Below, one piece after another: positions 9,589-22,223 of a DNA stretch of 64,000 bases. Origin of the DNA: Microcella sp. GTDB lineage: Bacteria > Actinomycetota > Actinomycetes > Actinomycetales > Microbacteriaceae. Positions within the stretch are counted from its first letter, which is position 1, and each line of letters opens with the position of its first letter. Made by a program: the position numbers and the translations under genes. The DNA lies in assembly GCF_019739195.1 (NCBI RefSeq), contig NZ_JAHHDS010000003.1, positions 1,674,001 to 1,738,000 of the forward strand, given 5' to 3'. The notes under the pieces were generated by a model. The model did no database searches. It was not told the origin of the DNA and saw nothing but the letters and a program-made list of their open reading frames with translations.

Positions 9589-10559
9589 CTTCCGTTGATG
9601 AAGCGCCGCGATGGTGGTCAGCGACAGCCACTTGGCGCCTCTTGTCTTGCCCCGCCTCCGCCTCGCCTACTGCGGCTCCGGCAAAGCCGCCCGAGCACAG
9701 CGCAAGCAACGCTGGCGCGGTGGCGCACCTCGCGTTGCAAGCCTGGGCTGAAGCAGGAGAGTGGTCGTTTCCAGACCCAGGAGGGCGACTGCAGGAACGC
9801 TTTGACGAAGTCGCGGAAGTGCACGGTGCGGAGCCGGCGCGCATGCCCCAGGCAATCATCACGCGGGCACGCCTGAAGTCCAGGGGGAAGGAACTTGCAG
9901 CGATACTCGGCCGCGCGAGTGAGCGTACGGGGCTCCTGAGTGAACTGATGCTTGTCGACGACCAGGAGCATCTATTCGGCATCGTTGACCTAGTAGCTCC
10001 CGGCCCCGGCGGACTCATCGTCGATCTCAAGACTGGACGCGACGCCTCTGTGCTGTCATCGCCAGCGATAGAGCACCAGATGAGGTTCTACGCGCACCTC
10101 TTCCAGGCGACCTACGGCTCGCTTCCGCAAAGTGCGATCGTGTTCAGCCTCCAGAGCGGACCCGTAGAGATCGGTGTGACCCCCTCAGCAACTGCCGAGC
10201 TCCTCAGCGACATCCGAACCGCGAGGCTGTTGGCTGGCATCACCGCCCGCCCTGATGCAGCCACGTGCCGATTCTGCCCGAAACGCATGATCTGCCAGCC
10301 GCATTGGGAAGCCCTCTCCACCTGGGATCACGCTGACGCGATCGAAGGCAGAATTGTCAGCATCGAGCACTCGACTTCGGGAACCGTTGCACTGCTTGTC
10401 GGCAGCGATTGGCTTACGGGAATACCCGCAGGCCTCCTTCCGGAGGGCGCCACGCCCGGTCAGTTCGTCCGCGCCGTCCGAATCCGGCGGCGTAGAGACA
10501 GCCCATTAGGGGACTGGTGCGCCACCAGCAGCACACGCCTCCACATCGCGCCTGCGTAA
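9585..10559 (+). CDS. Cas4/AddB-type PD-(D/E)XK nuclease with Fe-S cysteines
   Basis: A 324-aa RecB-family nuclease. The start overlaps the helicase stop (ATGA), implying translational coupling. Catalytic features are GIVD (D135), the DLK motif (D147, K149) and QxxxY (Q165, Y169). Four cysteines, C22 near the N-terminus plus C228, C231 and C237 (C-x2-C-x5-C), have the spacing used by Cas4 and AddB to hold a [4Fe-4S] cluster around the nuclease fold. Residues after ~250 form an extra domain (GRIVSIEHSTSGTVALLVG) that looks like a small beta-barrel and may bind nucleic acid. It probably cuts or trims DNA opened by the preceding helicase. The nuclease call is confident; the partnership is inferred from coupling. 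Confidence 0.85.
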   Translation: MTSVDEAPRWWSATATWRLLSCPASASPTAAPAKPPEHSASNAGAVAHLALQAWAEAGEWSFPDPGGRLQERFDEVAEVHGAEPARMPQAIITRARLKSRGKELAAILGRASERTGLLSELMLVDDQEHLFGIVDLVAPGPGGLIVDLKTGRDASVLSSPAIEHQMRFYAHLFQATYGSLPQSAIVFSLQSGPVEIGVTPSATAELLSDIRTARLLAGITARPDAATCRFCPKRMICQPHWEALSTWDHADAIEGRIVSIEHSTSGTVALLVGSDWLTGIPAGLLPEGATPGQFVRAVRIRRRRDSPLGDWCATSSTRLHIAPA

Positions 10560-10601
10560 CGGCTAACCTTTCAGTTCAAGCGTTGAGCGCCACAACGCCG
10601 T

Positions 10602-10637
10602 CGCGAATGCCTGATTTCCCAAGTCGGGCATCACGCG
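10602..10637. terminator. Hairpin between convergent genes
   Basis: Arms ATGCCTGA (10607-10614) and TCGGGCAT (10624-10631) pair with one G-U, flanked by CGCG on both sides. The hairpin lies in the 154-bp space where the defence operon and katG converge, so it may terminate from both sides. There is no run of T, hence low confidence. Confidence 0.35.
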
Positions 10638-10713
10638 TATGCCAGGAGAAAAGTGAGTCCAGGAGTCCATCGACTCCCCTGGCCGAGCATCCAATGGCCG
10701 GACGCGCTGGTGG

Positions 10714-12969
<2,256 letters not shown>

Positions 12970-14214
12970 CTAGTTCCAGAGCGCTGACACGGGCGCGCCA
13001 TATAGCCGATCGGCATAGCGATAACCCGTCTCGGAGGTGTTGAGTACGATGCCGGCGACAAACTTCGAGCCGAGAGCGTCGCGCATTCGGGCGAGCCCCG
13101 TGAACTGTCGGGCAGTGAACGAGCTCGCCGACTTCACTTCGATGCCGATCACGCTGCCGTCGTTGAGCTCGATGACGATGTCGACCTCGCCGCCGTCGCG
13201 GTCGCGCCAATGAAAGATGTCGTACGGCCGCGCCGACCACGTGCGCTGCTTCAAAAATTCGGCGGCCACGAACGCTTCGAGGAAGGCACCGAACGCCTCA
13301 CCGTACTCCAGTCGGCCGAGTTGGTCTGGGGTTACCCGTGCGAGCCAGAGGGCGAGCCCCGAATCGGCAATGAAGGTCTTCGGTCGACCGATCTCGCGTT
13401 TGGCGAGGTTGGGCGTCCACGGCGGAAGGCTCGCGACCAGACCGACGTCATGTACGAGGTCGAGGTAGCCCGTGATGGTGGTTGCTGGCACCGTAGTCTC
13501 ACTGGCCAACGTCGCCTTGACGAGTTCTGCTGATTGTCGCCCCGCTAGCGTGCGCAACACTGCCATCGACCGGGCAGGCCGCACTTCGCGCTTGAGCTCT
13601 GACATGTCTCGCTCGACGACACCTCGAACGTAACCCTCAAACCACGCTGTACGCACGCGAGGTGTTGCGGCGTAAATCTCGGGGTAGGAGCCAGCCGCAA
13701 GCAGGGCTGCGTAACCGGTGCGGGTGTAGTGAGACTCGGCGCTCGTGATGGTCTCGATTCCGTCGATCACCGTGCTGACGAAGTCATCCGCAGTGCCCAT
13801 GATTTCGCCGCGGCTCAGGCCATGCAGGTTCATCCGACCCACGCGACCCGCCAGGCTGTCGACCGTGCCCCGCACCCGAAGCAGACTTGCTGATCCCGTG
13901 AGAATGAACCGCCCCGGTCTACGGTCTCGGTCGATCGACGCCTTGATCGCGAGCGTCAGTGATGGCATCCGCTGGATCTCGTCGATGACCTGCTGACGCT
14001 CGCCGCTTTCGGCGATGAACCCGGCGGGGTCAGCGATGGCCGCTGCCCTGACTTGCTCATCATCGAGTGTTCGGATCAGTGCGTCTGGCTGGGCGATCTC
14101 CTGCGCGAGGGTGCTCTTGCCGACTTGGCGTGCCCCTTCGATCACGATGCCGGGGAAATGCTCGAGGTACTCTCTCGCGACGGGGGCCGCGTGTCGTGGG
14201 AGAAAGTCCGTCAC
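12970..14214 (-). CDS. AAA ATPase with DUF4143 domain
   Basis: A 414-aa protein of the common AAA_14/DUF4143 family. The Walker A is EGARQVGKST near residue 28, the Walker B-like segment is QQVIDEIQRMP, and sensor-like FILTGSAS follows. The C-terminal DUF4143 region includes FHWRDRDGGEVDIVIE and GIEVKSASSF, which resembles a PD-(D/E)XK-type core (D, E-x-K). The GTG at 14214 is preferred because homologues start close to LPRH and the longer frame runs through three direct repeats. The molecular function of the family is not established. It is often accessory, and here it lies beside a tRNA cluster. Confidence 0.8.
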   Translation of the reverse strand: MTDFLPRHAAPVAREYLEHFPGIVIEGARQVGKSTLAQEIAQPDALIRTLDDEQVRAAAIADPAGFIAESGERQQVIDEIQRMPSLTLAIKASIDRDRRPGRFILTGSASLLRVRGTVDSLAGRVGRMNLHGLSRGEIMGTADDFVSTVIDGIETITSAESHYTRTGYAALLAAGSYPEIYAATPRVRTAWFEGYVRGVVERDMSELKREVRPARSMAVLRTLAGRQSAELVKATLASETTVPATTITGYLDLVHDVGLVASLPPWTPNLAKREIGRPKTFIADSGLALWLARVTPDQLGRLEYGEAFGAFLEAFVAAEFLKQRTWSARPYDIFHWRDRDGGEVDIVIELNDGSVIGIEVKSASSFTARQFTGLARMRDALGSKFVAGIVLNTSETGYRYADRLYGAPVSALWN

Positions 14215-14234
14215 CCCGCGAGAGTATCGCAAAC

Positions 14235-14291
14235 TCGTAGATTCGCGACACCGAATCCGTACATTTGCGGAGCCCAATTCGTAGATTCGCG
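14235..14291. repeat. Three direct repeats with 22-bp period upstream of ATPase gene
   Basis: TCGTAGATTCGCG occurs at 14235-14247 and 14279-14291, with a diverged copy (CCGTACATTTGCG) at 14257-14269. The spacing is exactly 22 bp, about two helical turns, so all copies face the same side of the helix. They sit 20-80 bp upstream of the GTG of the DUF4143 ATPase gene and look like an operator array. Confidence 0.55.
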
Positions 14292-14338
14292 GTAGCCGCC
14301 CACAAGAGTCTCATGCTGACGAGAGAGAGAGAGAGAAG

Positions 14339-14414
14339 TGGTGGCTCCGACGGGCGTCGATCCCGTGACCTCACGATTTTCAGTCGTGCGCTCTACCAAC
14401 TGAGCTACAGAGCC
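14339..14414 (-). tRNA. tRNA-Phe (GAA)
   Basis: A complete cloverleaf reads on the minus strand from GGCTCTGTAGCTCAG. The anticodon loop CTGAAAA gives GAA, and GTTC-type T-loop bases (here GATCGAC) are followed by GGAGCCA and an encoded CCA. It is the last of three tRNAs in one array. A (GA)8 tract lies just beyond it. Confidence 0.95.
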
Positions 14415-14473
14415 AGAAGGCCTGGAGGCCCTCTTACGGAACAAGCCCCCTCCGAAGAGAGGGCTCATCGCCG

Positions 14474-14550
14474 TGGCGACCCTGACCGGACTTGAACCGG
14501 CGACCTCCGCCGTGACAGGGCGGCGCGCTAACCAACTGCGCTACAGGGCC
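14474..14550 (-). tRNA. tRNA-Asp (GTC)
   Basis: The 5' acceptor GGCCCTG pairs with CAGGGTC. The anticodon loop CTGTCAC gives GTC. The T-arm GGTTCAAGTCC is standard and CCA is encoded (14474-14476). It is the middle gene of the minus-strand tRNA cluster. Confidence 0.96.
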
Positions 14551-14577
14551 AAACATATTCAGTTGTAAGCGGTGCGC

Positions 14578-14656
<79 letters not shown>

Positions 14657-14689
14657 AGGTGGCGCGAGCCGCAGAGCAACCGAGGCACA

Positions 14690-14719
14690 AGCATACGGGT
14701 CGGGTGCGCAGTTTGCCAA
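14690..14719 (-). promoter_or_regulatory. Promoter of the tRNA-Glu/Asp/Phe cluster
   Basis: On the minus strand TTGGCA (14719-14714) and TATGCT (14695-14690) are separated by 18 nt, a good housekeeping sigma factor promoter. It is placed so that transcription would begin about 27 nt before tRNA-Glu. Confidence 0.6.
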
Positions 14720-14726
14720 ACTGCGC
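14706..14726. promoter_or_regulatory. Perfect 9-bp inverted repeat over the tRNA promoter
   Basis: GCGCAGTTT and AAACTGCGC are perfect complements separated by GCC. The palindrome covers the -35 hexamer of the tRNA promoter, so it could be an operator or a hairpin. Between here and the M23 gene start at 15001 nothing further was recognised except scattered TTGATA-like hexamers. Confidence 0.45.
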
Positions 14727-15000
14727 GGCGGCCGCCGGTCGAGTGCGTTCGGCGACGAACCGGATGACCTCCCGCTCGAACGTCTGCCCGCGGGTTAGCG
14801 TCGCCGCAGGGGTGTGCGCTCGAAACTCAGGCTGCGCCCTCTGCGGCGTGCGGTGCGAGGCCTGGCCGAACGCGGCATCCGTTGATACTGTTTTCAATGG
14901 TGCGGGTGTGACAGTTGCGACATAACGCGTTTCGACTGGAGCAGCGCACCGGAATCGGATAGGCACGATGCAGTCACACGCACGCTGGGGGAGCGGAACG

Positions 15001-16260
15001 ATGACGACGGCGACGCCGGCAACGGCGAGCACGGCGGGGGATGCTGCGGCACGTCCGCGCCGTCGTCGCGCCAGTGCGTTCACCGCTGCGATCGCGGCGC
15101 TCGCTCTGCTCGTGACGGGTTCAGTCACCGCCGCAGAGCAGCCCGCCTATGCCGTCGACTACCCGTCGTGGAACGACGTGCTCGAGGCGCGGCGCGATGT
15201 GGCGGCGGCGCAAGCGAAGATCCGCGAGATTCGTGCGGCCATCGCCGCGATCGCAGCCGAAGTCGAGCGCACGCAGGCCATCGCCGAAGAGGCGGGCAAC
15301 CTTTACTACGAAGCGCAACTGGCCTTCGACGAGGCCGCCTACAACGCCGAGCAGCTGCAACTGCAGGCCGACGAGGCGCAGGCGCGCGCCGACGAGTCGC
15401 GCCAGCGCGCCGGCCAGTTCGTCGCCGAGCTCGCGCGTTCGGGCGGCAGCGACATCTCGGCGGCCCTCTTCAGCAATCCCGGCCAGGCTGACTCGCTGCT
15501 CTCGAGGCTCGGTTTCGCGAGCAAGATCACCGAGCAGGCCGACGGCATCTACGCCGCGGCGTTGCAAGACCAGAATGCCGCGCAGTCGCTCACCGACCAG
15601 GCGAACGTCGCCAAAGAGATTCGTGACCAGCTGCGCATCGAGGCCGAGGCCGCCTATGCGGCAGCGCAGGCCGCGGCCGAAGAGGCGCAGGCCGCCTTGG
15701 TCGCTCAACAGGAGAACCAGGCTCGACTTGAAGCCCAGTTGGCGGTGCTCGTCGAGAATCGTGCCGCCACCGAGGCCGACTACGCCGCCGGGGTTGCCGC
15801 GCGCCAGGCCGAATCAGGTGGTGGCAGCTTCAGCACCGGTCAGGTGGCGAACGGCTGGACGGTGCCGGTCAGCGGCTGGATCTCGTCGCACTACGGCAAC
15901 CGCGTGCACCCCATCAGCGGCACGGTGCGATTCCACGCGGGCACCGACATCGCCGCACCCTGCGGCCGCGTGATGTACGCCGCGGCGGGTGGCACCGTCG
16001 AATACGCCGGATGGAACGGCGGCTACGGCTACTACGTGCGCATCAACCACGGCGACGGCATCACCACCGCATACGGGCACATTCAGAGCGGCGGCATTCT
16101 GGTGAGCATGGGCCAGTCGGTCGCCGTGGGGCAGAGCATCGCCCGCGTCGGAACGACCGGCAGTTCGAACGGCTGCCACCTGCACTTCGAAGTGCGGCAG
16201 AGCGGATCGCCCACCAACCCCGTGCCCTACTTGCGCAACAAAGGGCTCTCGATTGGGTAG
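15001..16260 (+). CDS. Secreted M23-family peptidase with coiled coil
   Basis: A 419-aa secreted cell-wall endopeptidase. An Arg-rich N-region and a hydrophobic helix (FTAAIAALALLVTGSVTAA) form a signal peptide. A long Ala/Glu/Gln-rich coiled coil (about 50-280) follows, then a LytM/M23 domain with zinc ligands H312 and D316 (HAGTD) and H393/H395 (HLHFEV). It likely cleaves peptidoglycan cross-bridges, with the coiled coil acting as a regulator or an anchor to FtsEX-like partners. The ATG at 15001 follows GGGGGAG by 7 nt; an upstream ATG at 14968 would add 11 residues. It is 9 nt from the NlpC/P60 gene, which has the same coiled-coil plan, so the two form an operon. Confidence 0.92.
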   Translation: MTTATPATASTAGDAAARPRRRRASAFTAAIAALALLVTGSVTAAEQPAYAVDYPSWNDVLEARRDVAAAQAKIREIRAAIAAIAAEVERTQAIAEEAGNLYYEAQLAFDEAAYNAEQLQLQADEAQARADESRQRAGQFVAELARSGGSDISAALFSNPGQADSLLSRLGFASKITEQADGIYAAALQDQNAAQSLTDQANVAKEIRDQLRIEAEAAYAAAQAAAEEAQAALVAQQENQARLEAQLAVLVENRAATEADYAAGVAARQAESGGGSFSTGQVANGWTVPVSGWISSHYGNRVHPISGTVRFHAGTDIAAPCGRVMYAAAGGTVEYAGWNGGYGYYVRINHGDGITTAYGHIQSGGILVSMGQSVAVGQSIARVGTTGSSNGCHLHFEVRQSGSPTNPVPYLRNKGLSIG

Positions 16261-16269
16261 CCGACTCTG

Positions 16270-17640
16270 ATGCGTCGCCTCGGGCGTCGCGGCATCGGAG
16301 TCGTCGCCCTGGTGACGGCTCTGGTTCTCGCGCTCGGGGTCGACAGCTCGTCGCACCGCACGGCCGTCGCGGCGCCCGGCGCGCCCACCTGGGATGAGGT
16401 CGAGCAGGCAAAGGGTGACGTCGAAGCGACCGAGATCGCCATCTCACGCATCATCGACACCGTGCGCGGGCTCGAAGAGCAGTACGCCGAGACCGCCCGT
16501 GATGCGCTCGCTCGCGGTGAAGCGCTGCAGCTCGCGCAACTCGCCCTCGACGACGCCGACCTCGCGCTCGCCTCGATCGAACGACGGCGCGACGCCGCCC
16601 TCGAGCGCGCCGACACCACGGGGCGCCAGGCCGCACAGGTGGTCGCCCAACTGTCACGAGCCGGCGGAGGTGACGTCACTGCGGCGCTGCTGACGAGCGG
16701 CGACGGGGCGGATGATCTTCTCTACCGACTCGGAACCATGAGCGCCCTCGGCACTCGCGCCGACGCCGTCATGGCGCTCGCGACGCTCGACCGCAACGCG
16801 GCCACGGCTCTCGCGCAGCAGGCCGAGCTCGCTCGCGGCGAACGAGCGGCCCTCGCGGGTGAGGCCGAGCAGGCGCTCGCGGAGGCAAACACCGCAGCAC
16901 AGCAGGCCGAAGCACGCGTGGCCGCGCAAGAAGCCGCGCTGGGCGAGCTGTCAGCACAGCTCGCAACGCTCACCGGGCGCAGTGCGGCCCTTGAGCGTGA
17001 GTACCTCGACTCGCTCGGCGGTTCAGGGGGTGGCGGTGCAGGCGGCGACGGTTCTGGCGGAAGCGGCGCGCCCGCGCCGAACCCGAGCCCGAGCAGCCCC
17101 GCACCGGGCGCCCCCGCGCCAAGCCCGAGCGCGCCCAACCCGGCGCCCTCACCGAGCAGCCCGCCGCCCCCGGCGCCGAGCCCCAGTGCCCCTGCCCCCT
17201 CACCGAGTACGCCCGCGAGCCCGCCGCCAGCATCCGTCGGCCCGCCGAATGCAGCCGTCGTCAACGCGGCGATTGCGTTCGCGCGCGCTCAGCTCGGCGA
17301 GCCGTACCTGTTCGGCGGCAGCGGCCCGAACGCGTGGGACTGCTCAGGGCTCACGATGATGGCCTACTCGGCCGCGGGCCTCGCGATCGGAGGGCACTCG
17401 GTCTCGGCGCAGTACAACCGCGCAGCGACGCGGGGCCAGCTGCTGCCCTACGCGCAGGCGCAGCCCGGCGACCTCATCTTCTACAGCTACGGCGGCTCGG
17501 CCTCGGGCTCGAAGTACCACGTGGCGATCTACATCGGCGGCGGCCAGATGCTCGAAGCGCCATCGCCGGGCAAGCCCGTGCGCATCGTGACGGTGCGCAA
17601 CTACGACCGCATTCCGGTCGTCGCGCGCCCCAGCGCCTGA
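16270..17640 (+). CDS. Secreted NlpC/P60 peptidoglycan hydrolase (RipA-like)
   Basis: A 456-aa protein with a signal peptide (VVALVTALVLALG), an Ala-rich coiled coil to about residue 245, a Gly run, a long Pro/Ser/Ala linker (about 255-320) and a C-terminal NlpC/P60 domain. The catalytic Cys is C358 in WDCSGL and the His is H417 in YHVAIY. It probably cuts D-Glu-mDAP or equivalent bonds during daughter-cell separation. The coiled coil parallels that of the M23 gene just upstream, suggesting paired, similarly regulated hydrolases. The low-complexity linker has strongly biased codons but is in frame throughout. Confidence 0.93.
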   Translation: MRRLGRRGIGVVALVTALVLALGVDSSSHRTAVAAPGAPTWDEVEQAKGDVEATEIAISRIIDTVRGLEEQYAETARDALARGEALQLAQLALDDADLALASIERRRDAALERADTTGRQAAQVVAQLSRAGGGDVTAALLTSGDGADDLLYRLGTMSALGTRADAVMALATLDRNAATALAQQAELARGERAALAGEAEQALAEANTAAQQAEARVAAQEAALGELSAQLATLTGRSAALEREYLDSLGGSGGGGAGGDGSGGSGAPAPNPSPSSPAPGAPAPSPSAPNPAPSPSSPPPPAPSPSAPAPSPSTPASPPPASVGPPNAAVVNAAIAFARAQLGEPYLFGGSGPNAWDCSGLTMMAYSAAGLAIGGHSVSAQYNRAATRGQLLPYAQAQPGDLIFYSYGGSASGSKYHVAIYIGGGQMLEAPSPGKPVRIVTVRNYDRIPVVARPSA

Positions 17641-17646
17641 GCGAGG

Positions 17647-18141
17647 CTAGTGGCCAGCGGGCGGCACGTAGGCCGCGATGCCGGCCTGAATGATCGCCTC
17701 GGCCTCGGCGGCGTCGCCCCAGCCCTCGGTCTTGACCCACTTGCCGGGCTCGAGGTCTTTGTAGTGCTCGAAGAAGTGCTCGATCTCTTTCTTCGTGAAC
17801 TCCGACACGTCGCCGACGTCTTGAATGTGCGACCAGCGCGGGTCTTTCGCCATGACGCAGACGACCTTGGCGTCGCTGCCGCCGTCGTCGGTCATCTTGA
17901 AGACGCCGACGGGGCGCACGTCGAGGCCCACGCCCGGAAAGAGCGGGTACTCGGTGAGCACGAGCGCGTCGACCGGGTCGCCGTCGAGTCCGAGGGTGTT
18001 CTCGAAGAAGCCGTAGTCGGTCGGGTAGACGAACGAGGTGAAGAGCACGCGGTCGAGCATGACGCGACCAGTCTCGTGGTCGATCTCGTACTTGTTGCGG
18101 CTGCCCTTGGGCACTTCGATGATGACGGGGTAGGCGCCCAC
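17647..18141 (-). CDS. ppa: Inorganic pyrophosphatase
   Basis: A soluble family I pyrophosphatase of 164 aa. It hydrolyses PPi to two phosphates and pulls biosynthetic reactions forward. The signature DGDPVDALV supplies the Mg-binding aspartates, and YEIDHETGR is also typical. The GTG start follows AAGGAG by 7 nt. It is convergent with the NlpC/P60 gene and divergent from tilS, sharing a 78-bp intergenic region. Confidence 0.97.
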   Translation of the reverse strand: MGAYPVIIEVPKGSRNKYEIDHETGRVMLDRVLFTSFVYPTDYGFFENTLGLDGDPVDALVLTEYPLFPGVGLDVRPVGVFKMTDDGGSDAKVVCVMAKDPRWSHIQDVGDVSEFTKKEIEHFFEHYKDLEPGKWVKTEGWGDAAEAEAIIQAGIAAYVPPAGH

Positions 18142-18219
18142 GGGGGTGCTCCTTCGACGATGAGAATCAGCGGAAAATCGGCAGGGTCACGCGCGCGAGA
18201 CCGGCTCTAACCTTAGTGG

Positions 18220-19314
18220 ATGCCCCCCTCACTGCCCGCGGCCTCAGAGCGTAGACCGCGGCTCACCCCCGCGGTCGCCGACGTGCGCCGCGCGGTACGT
18301 GACAGCCTCGCCGAGCTCACCGCGGGTCACTCGGGCTCGGCGGAATCGCGACCCCTCGTGCTCGTCGCGCTCAGCGGCGGGCCCGACTCGATGGCCCTCG
18401 CCGCGGCGACCGCGTTCGAGGCTCCACGACTAGGGCTGCGCGCCGGCGCCGTCATTGTCGACCACGGCCTGCAGGCCGAGTCGGCCGCGGTCGCGCAGGC
18501 GGCTGCACAGGCTGCCCGTGACCTCGGCTTGGAGCCCGTGCGCATCGAGCGCGTCGACGTCATCGGGGCGGGCGGCCCCGAAGCCGCGGCACGAGACGCC
18601 CGGTATGCGGCCTTCGAGCGGTGCGTGCGCGAGTGGGGCGCGATCGCCGTGCTGCTCGGGCACTCGCTCGACGACCAGGCTGAAACCGTGCTGCTCGGGC
18701 TGGCGCGCGGCAGCGGCACGCTGAGCATCGCGGGCATGGCCGCCGTGGCAGACGACCTCTACCGCCGACCGTTGCTCGGCGTGCGCCGGCACACCTTGCA
18801 GCAGGCCTGCGACGACCAGTACCTCGAGCCGTGGCACGACCCGCACAACGACGACACCCGCTTCGCACGCGTTCGAGTGCGGCGCACGATTCTTCCGCTG
18901 CTCGAAGACCAGCTCGACGAGGGAATCATCGAGGCGCTCGCCCGCACCGCCGCGATCGCCCGCGAAGACGCCGAGGCCCTCGATCATCTGGTCGACGAAG
19001 TGGCCGAAGACCTCACCGAACTGGCCGAGGGGGGATGCTCGCTCTCGGTCGCCGGCCTCGCCGCGAACCCCGCGGCGATCCGGCACCGCCTGATCAGGCT
19101 CATCGCCCGCGGGCAGTTCGGTGTGTCGATCTCGCGGGCGCAGACCCTCGAGGTCGCGCGGCTCGTGACCGACTGGCACGGGCAAGGGCCGGTGCACCTG
19201 CCCGGCGTTAGGGTGGAGCGCACGGGAGCCCGCATCGTCTTTTCGCTGGCCCTCGAGAACGAACACCTGCCGGACTATCGCGAGCCCGACGACCACGAAC
19301 CCGACCGCCCCTGA
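18220..19314 (+). CDS. tilS: tRNA(Ile)-lysidine synthetase
   Basis: This enzyme adds lysine to C34 of the CAU-anticodon tRNA-Ile so that it reads AUA. The N-type ATP pyrophosphatase P-loop SGGPDS is at about residues 46-51, followed by VDHGLQ and GHSLDDQAET, all standard for TilS. Length 364 aa. The ATG lies only 6-12 nt after a TAACCT -10-like element, so the message may be leaderless. It is followed closely by hpt, the usual tilS-hpt-ftsH order. Confidence 0.95.
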   Translation: MPPSLPAASERRPRLTPAVADVRRAVRDSLAELTAGHSGSAESRPLVLVALSGGPDSMALAAATAFEAPRLGLRAGAVIVDHGLQAESAAVAQAAAQAARDLGLEPVRIERVDVIGAGGPEAAARDARYAAFERCVREWGAIAVLLGHSLDDQAETVLLGLARGSGTLSIAGMAAVADDLYRRPLLGVRRHTLQQACDDQYLEPWHDPHNDDTRFARVRVRRTILPLLEDQLDEGIIEALARTAAIAREDAEALDHLVDEVAEDLTELAEGGCSLSVAGLAANPAAIRHRLIRLIARGQFGVSISRAQTLEVARLVTDWHGQGPVHLPGVRVERTGARIVFSLALENEHLPDYREPDDHEPDRP

Positions 19315-19333
19315 ACCGCCGAAGGAGAACTCC

Positions 19334-19888
19334 GTGGACGTCGAAGACATCCGCTCTGACCTGACCGAGGTGCTCATCACCGAGCACGAGATTCACGCCA
19401 AGCTCGCCGAGCTCGCGCGCCGGGTCGAGGCCGACTACGGCGACACGCCTCCCCTGCTGGTCGGCGTGCTCAAGGGCGCCGTCATGGTCATGGCCGACTT
19501 CGCGCGCGAGCTCGCCGTGCACGTCGAGATGGACTGGATGGCCGTCTCCAGCTACGGCGCGAGCACGCAGTCGAGCGGCGTCGTGCGCATTCTCAAAGAC
19601 CTTGACACCGAGATCGCCGGCCGCGACGTGCTCATCGTCGAAGACATCATCGACTCGGGGCTCACGCTCTCGTGGCTGCGCGCCAACCTCGAGTCGCGCG
19701 GCGCGAACAGCGTCAAGATTCTCGCCCTGCTGCGCAAGCCCGAGGCGGCGAAGGTCGAGGTCGACGTCGAATACGTGGGCTTCGACATTCCGCCCGCCTT
19801 CGTCGTCGGGTACGGGCTCGACTACGCGGAGAAGTACCGCAACCTGCGCGCGGTCGGCGTGCTCGCCCCCCACGTCTACCAGGACTAG
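19334..19888 (+). CDS. hpt: Hypoxanthine phosphoribosyltransferase
   Basis: A purine salvage enzyme joining hypoxanthine or guanine to PRPP. The PRPP-binding motif VLIVEDIIDSGLTL is clear, as is LVGVLKGAVMVMADFAREL. The length of 184 aa is normal. The GTG start has AAGGAGAA 8 nt upstream. It lies 19 nt after tilS, so the two are probably cotranscribed, and it ends 300 bp before ftsH. Confidence 0.96.
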   Translation: MDVEDIRSDLTEVLITEHEIHAKLAELARRVEADYGDTPPLLVGVLKGAVMVMADFARELAVHVEMDWMAVSSYGASTQSSGVVRILKDLDTEIAGRDVLIVEDIIDSGLTLSWLRANLESRGANSVKILALLRKPEAAKVEVDVEYVGFDIPPAFVVGYGLDYAEKYRNLRAVGVLAPHVYQD

Positions 19889-19958
19889 TTCGTCGAGAGC
19901 TCTCACTCGCACGACGCGGGCCTCGCAGCGCTCAGCGGGAGTCTTGCTCCTGACGCAA

Positions 19959-19999
19959 TGTGCCTCTCGCGGCACATGCCGCCGGAGGCACACTGCCTC
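19959..19999. promoter_or_regulatory. Mutually exclusive hairpins between hpt and ftsH
   Basis: A strong stem pairs TGTGCCTC (19959-19966) with GAGGCACA (19985-19992), with an inner GCGGC/GCCGC stem. The same GAGGCA (19985-19990) can instead pair with TGCCTC at 19994-19999. Three segments competing in this way resemble an attenuator or antiterminator. No T-run follows. Apart from this, the 300-bp space 19889-20188 shows no gene; short frames here lack codon bias. Confidence 0.4.
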
Positions 20000-20188
20000 A
20001 GCGGCGACCTGGATGCCGAGCGGACGCCTGCAGTCGTGGCGGTATCAAGGGGACGCTGGGCGAGACCTGCGCCCGCGACGGCTGTGCCCTGGGTTCGCCG
20101 CTATGCCCGCGGCGAACATCCAGCGGTCGCATTGGCGACGCGCGATAGCCTGACAGGCACGTTCCACCGATAGAAAGGTGCGCGCCCG

Positions 20189-22216
<2,028 letters not shown>

Positions 22217-22223
22217 GCCTGGC

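Noticed and set aside
14321-14336. (GA)8 simple repeat beside tRNA-Phe
   Set aside because: Too short to be meaningful; may give a pyrimidine-rich tail to the tRNA transcript but shows no further structure.
17060-17230. Repetitive CCG/AGC-rich tract
   Set aside because: It is the Pro/Ser/Ala linker of the NlpC/P60 protein, not a repeat element.
19940-20150. Short plus-strand frames before ftsH
   Set aside because: They run through the hairpin region, lack codon bias and have no ribosome sites.
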